DNA of 64,000 bases from the NCBI GenBank assembly GCA_038496675.1, contig CM076651.1, positions 11,528,652 to 11,592,651 of the forward strand, given 5' to 3'. Positions 24,211 to 36,600 of the stretch are shown here, one piece after another. A program made the position numbers and the translations under genes. The stretch comes from Rachycentron canadum (taxonomy: Eukaryota > Chordata > Actinopteri > Carangiformes > Rachycentridae). The notes under the pieces are model-generated. The model was not told where the DNA came from, made no database searches, and saw nothing but the letters and a program-made list of their open reading frames with translations. Numbering within the stretch: position 1 is the first letter of the stretch; every line of letters begins with the position of its first letter.

Positions 24211-25420
24211 CTACAGCAGGAGAGAAGAGGGGGGGAAACCCATGAAACAACAATTCCCCAGGGACATCTAGTGTGCTGTACACACATTATACCCCAGCAC
24301 ACATACTGTACATGCACATATACTTGTAGAAACACTGTCAAATGTAGTAAATAGTAAAGTTAAAAAAAAATTAAAAAATGTTTCCAGGATCTGAATTATT
24401 TTTCAATTACTCTCATCTTCATGTGTACATATTTTAACCAAATATAGTTCATTTAGAAAGATTCTACTATGTATATTTTGAAATATATGTGAAACTGTAG
24501 TATAACCATTTACTTTAGCTTGGAAACTTATAGAATTACATAAAACCATGTATTAGTTTCCAGTCTACTGTATCTCTAAGATGCATTTATAATAAAAAAT
24601 AACAAAAATAAAAAAATACTGCCAAGAATGAAACCCGTAAAATAATTGTACTGCATATTTTTGAATTTGAAAGCTTTGAATATGCACATTTGAGGTCTGT
24701 GTGTTTAGCCATGATATACTTTATTTCATGCTAAATATTTTTATAAATATAAATAAATGTAATACTAAAAGAGCAAACATTATATAAAATATGACTATGT
24801 TGTGATGATCTTATTGATTTTTCTGCTTGGATAAGGTTACTCTCAGTATATAAGCCTGTCAAGTGACTCCAGTAACAGCACTGCGATTTCTCCCACCGAC
24901 GTAAATAAATGACAGCTGCAACTGCAAAAAAAACAAAACAAAACAAAAACAAAACAAACAAACAAAAAAAAAACCTGTCAATGAGAAACTGTACGGATTG
25001 AGTTTATCACACCAGATAACTTTCTTCTTACCTTGTGTGAGGGTTTATTCTGATTTAGACCGATTTGTGAAAAGCAGCCAACAGGCCTGTAACCTGCTGC
25101 AGAGGAAAACAAAGTTTCCTTTGGATACATGAGAAATCACATTATTGGGAATACAACTAGCAGAGAGCAGCAGCAGAGTGGGATAACAGTGTAACAAGAA
25201 ACGTCTGGCTATTTTCACAGCGTGGAAACGGGGCCGGTGCGAGCTAGCACTTCAGTGGGCCAGCGAGAGGAATAATGGCTGGTTTCTCCTCTTTAAAAAA
25301 AAAAAAGAAAAACAGGTAGCAGTAGCTATTCTACCCCTTTCTGTCCCACCTCCCTCTCTCTCTCTCTCTTCGCCTTTACCTCCTGGAAAACAACACGTCG
25401 CAGGGGCTGCTGTGCTGTAC

Positions 25421-25650
25421 CTACCGCCGCAATCTCGGCCCAACCGCACATTTCCAACGGCTGAGGCTGCTCCTCCGTCCTCTTGTGCTCCCGTCGTCTT
25501 TCTCCTTCTCCGTTTTACCCCCCGGGCCCCGGTTTTTCCGTGATTAAATCATCGCTGGGTCCTGGAAAGGCGCTGCGGTCCCGACGACAACAATAATCCC
25601 AGTTTCCTCCTCTCCCCTCCGGCCGTCCATAGAGAGAGGCGGGCAGGCGG
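25421..25650 (-). promoter_or_regulatory. PLCG1: PLCG1 5' UTR exon and CpG-rich promoter
   Basis: A GC- and CpG-rich block (25400-25800) stands out from the AT-rich surroundings, as expected for a housekeeping promoter. A good donor (gcggtag followed by gtacag on the minus strand) sits at 25420/25421 and would join to the acceptor at 24211. The transcription start is not fixed; the upper limit given is an estimate. An uninterrupted CT run lies at about 25348-25370 in the intron side. Confidence 0.55.
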
Positions 25651-26565
25651 ACAGCGAGAACCGTGGCAAGACTACGCAAGTTTGTCTGCTCTTACATCCA
25701 GGCAGCGCAGGCCCTTCCCCCCCGGCCGACCACCAGCAGCGTCAACGCACAGGCGCAGTCGAAGACCGGGCTTCCGCCGCGGACCTTCACAATAGAGGTC
25801 GGCTTTCACCTTTATTGTTTTTCACATTTTACATTACAGTTAAAGAGAGTTGGTGTCAACACTGTAAGACATTTCGAAACGCACACCCTATGTTCAAAGC
25901 TCATATATTTATATATTTATATCATCAGGAGGCCACAGAGGTAACGTCCAAAGATGCACCTGGTGCTATATAACAACTTGATATTTTGTTAGGGGATGAT
26001 CATCAGGCCTCATGAGACGACAGGTATTGACTGAGGGTGTCTTTTGTTTGTCAGACTAAATTTCTTTTTCAATTTTCCTATTCCTTACCTTAGGTTATGG
26101 GATTTTTGTGTTGCCCTCGTACATTAAGTTATTTATAAGTGGGTACCCTGTCACAAATACATTTATGAAAGTCACAACACAGCAGCGTTGATTCAGTAAT
26201 GGCAATATAACAGTAACATTACTGTAAGGTTAAAGTCTACAGCCATTATCAGTGCTGTGTTGTTAAATGTTGTGGCATCTTTGAATATGCATTAATTGCC
26301 TTTTGTTGTATGATGATCTACACTTTTCATTTAAAAAGCCTTAAATGTGATCTGTTCTGAAACCCCCCATTGAAGAGCTACATATTTATGGCAAACAACT
26401 TCATGCATTTATTTTGGAGACAATAACCCTACCTCCGGTATAACCTCGTATATCCCCAGTTCGCTTAACGAGGCTCATCCCTCCAGCATGAGGCACTGTA
26501 TCGGCCTCTTAAAGACGCAGCCACTTATACTTACACTGTGCTACCCCCCCACCCCCACCCGCCAC

Positions 26566-26584
26566 ACACACACACACACACACA
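26566..26584 (+). repeat. (CA)n microsatellite
   Basis: Uninterrupted CA dinucleotides preceded by a CCCCCACCC stretch. Confidence 0.9.
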
Positions 26585-27291
26585 CTACAGCCGTGGTCAC
26601 AGCTCCTCAACGGGTAACTTTCTAATTATTTTTACTGCCCTGTATTACAGAGTAAGAAACCAATAGAAACTCGTGCTTATGCGGTCAATTTAGGACACCA
26701 AATTTTCTTCTTCCTGGGAAAAGACAAATTTTTCTAAATAGGGATTAACCTAAATGAAAATAGAAATTAAAACTGATAAATGATTTATTTTGATAGATAT
26801 CATCAGAGTTGGATTGGAGTGATTGCTGCTGATTACCTCTGATGGGATTATGTTTCTCCTTGTATACTCAGGGAATGAGTATGCTGCTTCAATCACATTT
26901 TCACACACAGAACCAGTGAGGACAAAAGGAAGTGGGTTGATGTTTTATTCTGAAGACTACAAAGCTCAAACAATAAGTTTTCAACCAATTGGGAGTGGTG
27001 TGCGAAATGATCAAATAGCAGGAAATATTAATAACAAACATTATAATAACCATTCACATTTGGAGATAAATTCAAAAAAGCCACTTTCTGCTTAATCACA
27101 CCAATACAAAAAATGCACACTACAATAATAAGACTTCTGTGATAAGACTTCTTTTTTGGCAAATCCACATCCCTCTTAAAAAACATATCCTTCTCTTTTA
27201 GCTCTGACACACAAAACATTGGGCTGTACTTCAGCTGTTTCAAGTAACCAAGTGTTGTGTCATATTCGCTGTTAAACTATGGAAACAAACA

Positions 27292-27335
27292 CCCACACAC
27301 ACACACACACACGCACACACACAAACACACACACG
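27292..27335 (+). repeat. Interrupted (CA)n microsatellite
   Basis: CA units interrupted by single CG and AA steps. It lies downstream of the nearest TOP1 poly(A) signal and would enter the 3' UTR only if a distal signal is used. Confidence 0.9.
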
Positions 27336-27661
27336 TTGCATATGGATAATGAGCTTTTTGTTGACCGTACATACAGCACATATATATAAAAAACAAAAAT
27401 GATTCATAGTTACTGAGAAATGACAAAAAATATGTACATCCCTGAAATAAACAGCAAAAATAAACAAAATGGAAAAGAAATGTGACATTCTCTGTGCTAA
27501 TAATTATATGGGCATAGTGCTAATGTTTCTGTTCTTCACTCTGTCATCAGTCTGTCAGGCTCATTTTACTGTACCAATCTTTCACACTAAAATTCCACAA
27601 ATTGAAATTCATAATATTATTATCTCTCTCATGATGTTTCTCACAGTCTCCCATACAAACA

Positions 27662-28041
27662 TTTATTAATTCATTATTCTATGAGAATATAGAATTTCTC
27701 AATAAATCTGATGGCTTACAAATTTCAGTACAGTCGTGTCTGGCAAAAGATAATACTAATGTGTTCATAGTTGTTTGATCATGGGCAGATACCTGCAGCT
27801 ACATACATACTACTGTTATTTTGCCCTTTGGGAGCTTGGTCAAATAGCTGAGGAGTTATTTTCCTATATTCACAACCAATTCATATATACATCACAATTA
27901 TTATTCTGCGGTCACAGTTCCAAGTCTTAGCTTCTTCCTTCACAGCTCTGCAGTAACCACAGAGTGGAATAATTTGACATCAACAACAAACCATCTTTAC
28001 AATCAAAGGCTTGAGTAAAAAAGGTAAAATATTATGTGTGT
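27662..28041 (-). other. TOP1: TOP1 3' UTR (proximal end)
   Basis: Runs from after the TAA stop (28042-28044) to the first minus-strand AATAAA at 27662-27667, giving about 380 nt. Longer forms using signals further left are possible. Confidence 0.5.
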
Positions 28042-30669
28042 TTAAAACTCGTAGTCCTTTTCAGCCATGTCAATTGCCCAGGCAAACTTCTCTCTCTGGG
28101 TTTTGTTGTAGATCTTCTCAATGGGAATGCCCCATTTCTTGCACCTATAGTGGAGGGAAGATGGATCAGTTAAAGGCTAAAAATGACTGAGCTCATCCAC
28201 TCATTGACTGCATCCACTTCTCACTATTCACATCTGGGAAATTCCATGCAGAGGACCAGACAGTGAGTCAGATGTCAGCACTGCTTTAGTGTCATGGATT
28301 TTTGATTAGTGACCATTGCTTGTTTACTGCTTTTTATACTGAACTGGAAAAAATTCCACTATCTTTTACTACACTGATATATTTTAGTCTATAATCCAGT
28401 GTCTTTGGACATTGTAAATATGCACAGTATACTGAACTAATAGTAAAACTTTGATTCACTTTTTCACAACATACATTTTGACACATCACAGCTGGAAAAG
28501 CACAGGTCTGTCTGACGAGTGTCCCAGTAAGCCGTGACACTGAGCCAGCTTGCATAACACCAGTGCCTCAAACTACCTTACTTAAATGGGATGCAATTCT
28601 TATAAAAGTTATTGATTTGCTAAAATCATGCCAAAATGTCTGCTGTCTATTGTGTTACACCATCCTGGCTTTCAGGAACACTTGGCTGGAGCGGAGCATT
28701 GTTAATGTTATTTGTAAAACTTGTGCTTTTTCTTCTCTAAGTCCAAATGTCTGAAGTGAAAGAGGCTTGCAGCGGGAATCTTAGACTTCTGTCACATTTT
28801 TGGTTGAGTGTTTCCAGTTTTCTCGACTTCTCTGATTTGAAGTGGAGAGCTATATTTTAGTATTACACAGCGAGATGCATGTCAAACATTTCAAAGATTT
28901 AAAACCAAGGACTGCCAGGAATCCTGTGTTTTTCAAGACAAGTCTCTTTTCAGTCAGCAATGAAAACACACTAGAAAAATGATCAAAGAAGTTTATAATA
29001 AAATGCCAACAATCACACTACCTGTACTGCAACTGTTGAGTTAATAGGGACTCTTGTTGCATAAAATCATCAATCAAAACAAGAATAAGTCCCCAGTGTT
29101 GATTAAACAGTTTTGGCTGATAATGAATATATAATATAGATGTATATGTCAAACTAAGTAATATTAGTATAATTAGAAGAGTCTACATTATGGAAATTAG
29201 AAACACTCAATATATTTGGCCTTCTTATGAGAACCAGACTTAGTGGCTAGCTAGAGGCTAACTAAACAGATAAGCTCTCAGGCAAATGTTGTACCTGTTA
29301 TTTAGAAATATTAATTTAATTAGTTTGACAATTGACCTGACCAAAACTCAATGTTTTCATCCCTGTTGCACATATTCACAAAAATACAACTACAGCGTTG
29401 ACCAGGTTCCCATACACCACCCTATTAGGGGGGACCCCATCCCTTACGCCTTACAACCAGGCAAAACATGGAGCATTCCTGTATCCATTGTGCTTGAGGA
29501 GGAGGCTCTCCATAAATAGCTGTGGGGCATGGGTTAGGGAGGGCGGACCACTGTTCCCCGTCTCTGTGGCCTGGTCCTCCATTCAGCCACAGACAGCTCC
29601 TCATTGACTTCCCACATGGAGGAAGGAGTGCTGTTTGGGGACGCTCCCTGGCTTTTAGAAACAAACCCCATTGTTTCTCGCTCTCACACGCTTTTCTTCC
29701 TCTTATTTTCCTTCTGCAGCCGTTAGCTTTTTTGCTTGTGCTGCTCCTTTTCCTACAATGCAAGAGCATTTCCTGCCTTTCTGTCACCAAGGTAGATATG
29801 CAACCCCACACACCCACGCACCCAGAGCTGGCCTATTAAACGGTAGGTGGTTTGCTCATTTAATGACAATTTATTTATTTATTTATTTTTTAAACTGTAG
29901 TGACACCTGCAATCAAATAATAACTGGTAGTTGATAAACAGAGGTGAACAACGTCTGCTACATCACATACATACCATGCAACAGAGATGCGTGGATCCAA
30001 GTAGTTGAGCTTAGAGGTGCCCAGAGCAATCTGCTTGTTCTCCTCTCTGTCTGTGGCCTGAACCTGGAGCTTCATCAGCTGCTCCTCTATCCTCTGGACA
30101 GCTTTACGCTTCACCTCCACAGCCCTGAGAGAGACAGGTACAGAGGGAAAGAAATACAGGAAGAGACAAAGATTGAGATACAGATGGCTTGAAAAGCTGA
30201 TCCCCTAGACATCATAAACTTGATGTTTAGGAGACACACAATTAAAGATGTGTGGTCTCTTGCACTTTTAGCAGTGCTCAGGCGTTATTACTTTTTGCTC
30301 TTGTCATCATGGGAAGCCTTGTGATCAGCCTTTGCAGCCTTCAGCTGCTTCCTGGCTGCAGACAGTTGATTCTGTTTCTCGTCAATCTGCAATCACAACA
30401 AAAACGCGATATCAGTGTCATGTGGACAGGGAATATCTTCATCATTCATGATTAAAAAAAAAAGGCAGCTAAGATGACACCATGACAGCATTACTAGTGG
30501 AAGGACAACAAAACCAGAGAAAGGTGGCACATGGGGTTTACCTTGGTCTGAAGGTTTTGCATGGACTTCTCAAATGTTTTGGGTGGAGCTCTCTGGTGGT
30601 TACAGAGGATGGCCACTGCCCGGTTGGCTCGATTGTATGACAGGATCTTTGCGGGGATGCTGTCATCAG
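28042..30669 (-). CDS. TOP1: TOP1 exons 18-21: end of core, linker, C-terminal domain
   Basis: Coding exons 30542-30669, 30292-30386, 29975-30124 and 28042-28144. They encode PAKILSYNRANRAVAILCNH (catalytic His), the coiled-coil linker (QLSAARKQLKAAKADHK and following), QATDREENKQIALGTSKLNY (active-site Tyr, with the neighbouring Asn known from camptothecin-resistance studies in human TOP1) and CKKWGIPIEKIYNKTQREKF to the TAA stop. Confidence 0.97.
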
Positions 30670-33600
30670 CTGGATACCCAATAACAACACAATAAGGTAG
30701 GAGAAGTTTAAAATGATTGAAATTGAACAAAAGATTGCTGTGCTTACATATTTAAAGGCAAATAATTTTGTTTTGTATATAGTTTGTAAATATAGTTAAT
30801 AAATTACTGGGTTGGCCTCAGAGTTAGTATATATATACTGTGTATCTACAAGGTTTAAGTTCAAAACCCAGACTCCTTCACTTTCTTTAGTCATACGTAT
30901 AAATTAATTTTGGCTCCTTCACCTCTCGCCTATGATCCTGCAAACTAAGCAAGCATTCCTGTTTTGCACTTAATTTATTTCATTTGTGTTAAAGCCAAAG
31001 CAGACCAAGTATTATTTACATGGCGGTTCTGCTCTATTATTTGTCCCTGTCAGGTATGTTTTGTTGTACATAAGCTTATGTTCCATGTTGAATATTTTAT
31101 TACAAGGCCCTTTGTACTGCTCTCCTGTGGGAGAGGAGCTGAAGCAAGCAAGTTTATTTGCATTGAGTTTTTCTGCTCTGTTATCTGTCCTTGTCAGAAT
31201 AAACAGCTTTAAACTCCAAAGAGATCCTAATGTCACAGCATCTTCATTGCTAACAAAAACAACACAGTGACAATGGTCAGCTGGTGGTTACATGTTACAC
31301 ATCTACATCCATATGTACACAATATGCAATTGAAGACACCAGTTAATAATAAAACCACAATCCTACTTTACTTTATAATTCCTTACAGGCATTGACTTGA
31401 TGAATGGATCAAATTTTTTAATTTCAACCCATGTTACGTCAATCTGCCTAAAGTTATTCCTGTTATTACATCCAGTGTAATCATTATATCCTGTGTAATC
31501 ATCCGTCGAGTTTAGTGTAATGTCTACTGGGTTCGAACAACAAGACTTTTTCCAGTTATACTTTCTCTATTACCTAAATGTTTCAAGACAAGATTATTTT
31601 CTTACAGTCTTCTACTGACATTGAAGAACAGACAAAAGACTACAGAATACAACACAATGAACCACATGATCTAACAATTTAGTCTAAATTAACATTTAGT
31701 CCTGCGTAATTTTTGTTTACAGGACTTATTTCCAGAATGGATGGGCAATATTATCACTATTTCTTGCTGTAAAAATAATATGGAATCACATCAATCCCAT
31801 ACACATCTGGAAACTTGAGTTTTCTTTGACTTCCACAATTGCATTAAATCTGTGAAATCACACAGAGGTATGTTGTGGATTTGTGTTGTGTAGTGTTGTG
31901 ACCAGCTGAGGCTGCTGTCACTCACAGCAGGTAAGTTCCTTGAGCTGCTGTTGCAGGGTAATGGAGGCATTGTAGGTACGAAACACCTTGGCTGTCAGTC
32001 CGTCCATCAGCTCCTGTAGGTGTTTGTTCAGAATAGACGTCTGCAGAGAGGCATAGAGAAGGAGTGTGTGAGCAACAGTATAGGGAGACACAGAAGGAAA
32101 CAGAGCAACACAAATGATTAGAATTATTATTAATTCAAAATTCGCTTAGAGACATTCATGTGATATTCATGTGTTTCTTACATTCAGTCTGTCAAAGAGG
32201 TCATCTTCTGGCTGCTTGTTCTCCAGAAACAACTGGAGGTTTTTAAAAACCTGGTAAGAAAAAAACAAGGATTTGCTGAGCTTGAAGTTACATTTAACAC
32301 TTCAGTTAGTTCGTGTTCATGTAACATTTCTGCCACATGGGGGAGCTATACTATTTCTGGTCATCATGACAAGTTCAAGTAATTTGCATGAACTTCTAAA
32401 TGTATGTGGAGGTGTACAGAGAAAGTGCAGCAAACATAGTAGATGCAAAAGTGCGCTGAAGAATTTTTGACTCAAAATAACACGTGTAGCATGTGTGTAA
32501 GTGTGTGTGTGACTGTGAGAGTACACTCTGGTAATAGCAGGAAACAGACCACCCTCTGAGACAGAGCAGGCGGAAAGGTTTTAGTGCTTGATCACCTGTC
32601 TGTGCAAACATCCTACTTAGCAAAGCAACTTCTTATCTCATTAACACTAAATTCAGACAAATGTCAAAAGCACCACCACCCTCACAAAACCAGAAATCGC
32701 CGTCATCTGTCTCCCTTCAGATCTGCATTTAGCTCCTCTCTCCCACCATTCCTGTGTCCGTCTCCTCTCTTTTTCTTTCCCTTTCTTACCCTCTTCTCCA
32801 CAGGGATCTTGTTGTAGTAGCGGATGGAATCTTTTCCCAAGAAGTCAAACTCCACCACATACTCCTGGTCATCCATTTTGGGGTACAGTTTGATGTGCTC
32901 CACCCGCAGTGAGCAACAGCCAACTGTATCTGCAGTCTCACCTTCCTCCTTTTCATTACCTGCCCTCAGCGCCAGCTGCGAGGGAAACCATATGTTATGA
33001 TCATTATCAAGATATACTGGTGAAACATTTTCTCAGGATTTATTCTAGAAACTTAGTCTTAGTGGGATGAAGAGAGACTTCATGACTGAAATGGTAAAAT
33101 TGTGGTTTGTAAAAATTTAAAACCCTAAATTTCAGCAGTTCGCGTTCACCTTACTGTGATAGTAATAGATTTCCTTCTCCACACACTGCTTTCGTTCGGA
33201 TGGTGGTTGTAATTAGTATTCTATCATTACAATTTGACTGTCCTTTACTCACCTTGTCTATAAAGTACAGTGCCACAGCTCTCTGCCTGATCCTCATCTC
33301 TTTTGATTTCCAGTCGTCTCTGTACTGGTTTCGAATGTGATCTACACACTTTTTCAACCGTCGGGCAGTCTCATATTTCTGCCAGTCCTTTTCCCCCTGC
33401 ACAAACACACACACAAACTGCTATTTCTTTTTGTCATCATGGGAAAACTAGGTAAAACATGTCACCTCAGATATCGATAGGAATTAAGACAAAACTGAGG
33501 CTGGAGGCTCAGTCTCGAGGCCTCAGCTACCTTGATCCTGGAGCTAGGATTCAACATGATATACTTGATGGACCCCTGGATGTTCTCTGTCCAAGACGCC

Positions 33601-36600
33601 AGCCAGGTCACCTTGTTATCATAGCGAACCTCCTTCCATTTTGTCCCTGGTGGAGGTTTAGGTTGCTTGGAGTCCCTACAGAAAAGGAGGCTTTTATAGA
33701 TGAGAAACATGTTGACAGTGTTTCCCCTTTTGTTTAACACAGTGTTTCCCACAATGTCAAGCATTTCTGTGTGCGTAGTGCTGTCTTAATGCAACGATGC
33801 TGTTTCTACCTGTGAATGGGATTCCGCCATTCCTCATTGGTACACTAAGCTACTGTTATCACAGACCATGGACCAGACTGCGACTAATTTTATGAAACAC
33901 TACAGCTACGTGACAATAGACTACAGAGAAATGCAACTGTAAAACAACCCCCATTGTGACCAGTGTGTAGGGTTTAACAAGTCCTCCCCGAGCAGTGTTA
34001 TTGTTTGCACACACACTCAGTAGGACAGGAAGACTACCTTTGACACATGTGTGCGAGTGTGTGTCAGTGATACATCTGCCTTACTGTACATGCCACATGC
34101 AGCACGTACATTCTCTTGCCAGCATTCCTGAGGTGGCAATTGAATGCAACAAATTAACTTTTCCATTAACTCTTGCACACAAACACTGCCCTGGAGGCAT
34201 GGAATCAGAGATAAAAAAAAACATTCCCTCTATAAATAAATTCAGCAATTACAACATGACAATTAGAAGATGAAAGAAAAGATAGACAGACACAAGACTG
34301 TGAGAATACTGCATGTATGAATGTGACTTTTTGATGGAAGCACCCACTTAATATATTAATATCTCTCAAGCACACATGTTCACGTCTTGCCCTTGTAATT
34401 CAAACACTAGCCCGACAATGTTCTTTCATATAACCTTACTAATATCAACATCTGCTTTTCACAGGTTTTGTGTTCTATGGACCATGAAATTAAATAAAAT
34501 GGAACAATCGTGGCAGTGAGGTTAGTGATGATGATGTTAATGAGATTACCCACTTGCTACAGTTAATAATTATGTCTTCAGGTCTGATGCGGCGTTTCAG
34601 CATGCCCATCTTTGGATGGTCACCTCGTCCTCGAAAGAGGCCCGGCGGCTCAATGCGGAAATTTCCAATCCTCTCCTTGTGGTTGTCCATGATGCAGAAA
34701 CCGTACTCCTGGAGGAGTCTCTCGTTCTCCTCTTTGATTTTCTACAAAAGTGCATGAAAATATGATGAGAGATTGGATGACGTTTTCAGGGCTGGGAGAG
34801 GCTGCGTGAATGCAGGTCTACCTGTTTCTCCTCTTTTGACATCTGTTTCCTAGCTTCTGATTGGGCCTTGAAGTACTCATTCATGTCACTGAAGTTGCAC
34901 TTGTTCAGGTCAGTAATCTTTGACTTCTCCTCTGATGTCATTTCCTAAAATAGATATGTAAAGCATGCGTAATTGAAATACTTGAACTTCACACAATATT
35001 TAGACTCTGGTTTGTGGGCTCAAATTGACACACCCCTCACCTTCCTCCAGTCCTTGAAAAAGTTCTTCCTGAAGATGTCCTTAGTGGTGTACTCATGATC
35101 CAACATCTTAGCAAAAAATGTAGCTACCTCCTCAGCAGGAGCACTAAGTTTCATAGGCTTACCTACAAATACAGAAAAATTATACTGTAGTCTTCACCAA
35201 GGGTAATTAAAAACATATACAAACATATAAACATATTACGACATATTTATTTTACAGACCAGACTCACCATCATAGTAAAATTTGACTTTGTCAGGCAAG
35301 GGTTCGTATGGAGGTGCAAACACTGGACCCTTATGTTCAAGGAAGCGCCATTTTGACCCGTCAGTATATCTTTCTTCCTCCCACCTAATCACCAGAACGA
35401 CAGAATACAACCTATGATGTATCTTTTTCTCAGTAGCTGTTTATAACAGCTAACTGTTGTTGGTGTGTAATTTCCTGAGGAAAAGAACAATTTGATCTTA
35501 CCATTTCCACTTCTCCTCTTCTTCCTTTTTGACTTTCTTTCCTTCTGTTACCTTTTTGTCTTTTGGTTTTTTTTTGGGCTTGATGTCCTAAAACAAGTGG
35601 GGGGAACAGATTAAATCCAGAGACCATAAAGAGCTAATGTTCCAGCCTGGACAATATGACAACATATTCATCACAGTAATGTACAAAAACGAAATGAACC
35701 TCATCCTCCTCATGTTCCTCGTACTCATGTTTCCTCTTCTTTGCCTTTTTGTCATGTTCTGTCTTCACTTTTTTGGGCTTGTCCTCGAAACTGTAAACAG
35801 TACATTGATAATCAAATTGTATCTCAGAGTAGAGAAATAGAGACAACCAAATTTGTAAATGTAACTACAGTGATTTGGATTCATTCCAATGATACCTACT
35901 CTTCATCATCATACTCTCGTTTGGTGGACTTGTTGTGTTGGGGAGAGGGGTAGAAGCCGTTGTCTTCTTCAGGCTCGCTCTTTATGACTGCTGGGCTTGT
36001 GTCTCTAAGTCACATATTGAAGATATTGAATCGCATATTAGTGAAGTAATATCCCATTCATCATTACTAAGCAATAACCAAGCCTGTAGTAAATTCTTTC
36101 CATCATGATTTATGGTTCAAGCTGCTTTATAATTACTTTCATTTCACATCAGACACAATAAAGTTATGCTGTTTACCTTACATATCCATTTTCCTTCTCC
36201 TTTTTAGACTTGTCTACATGGGACGATTTGATCTGTGAGAGACAAGAAACGATATATTAGATTTCCCATCTATTGATAATTAAAATGCACTTCAGCAATG
36301 TTTAACCTACTAACACAAGAGCTATATCAAAACCACAAAATAATTATGAGCATAAGAAAATAAAGCTTTTATGTTAAAGTCACAAAGATAGTGATGACAA
36401 AACATAATATTTTCACTCCAGGCCTGCACCTTCAGACTAACTATGAACCAACCTTCTCCTCTCTCCTCCTCTCTTTGTCCTTGTCTTTCTCTTTGTGCTT
36501 CTCCCTGTGCTTATCTGAGCTGCCATCGCTGTGCTTCAGCTTCTCTTTGTCTTTGTCTCTGTGTTTCTTCTCAGAGTGCTCCTTATGTTCACTGGGACAC

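Larger units (their letters stand above)
25800..27661. other. Spacer between TOP1 3' end and PLCG1 promoter
   Basis: No gene seen. It holds (CA)n microsatellites at about 26566-26584 and 27292-27335 and several minus-strand AATAAA motifs (for example in 26407-26412 and 26783-26788) that could serve longer TOP1 transcripts. Confidence 0.6.

Noticed and set aside
29425..29839. Overlapping frames above 100 codons on both strands in TOP1 intron 20
   Set aside because: Explained by high G+C; no splice context, no family resemblance. Kept only as a possible non-coding element.
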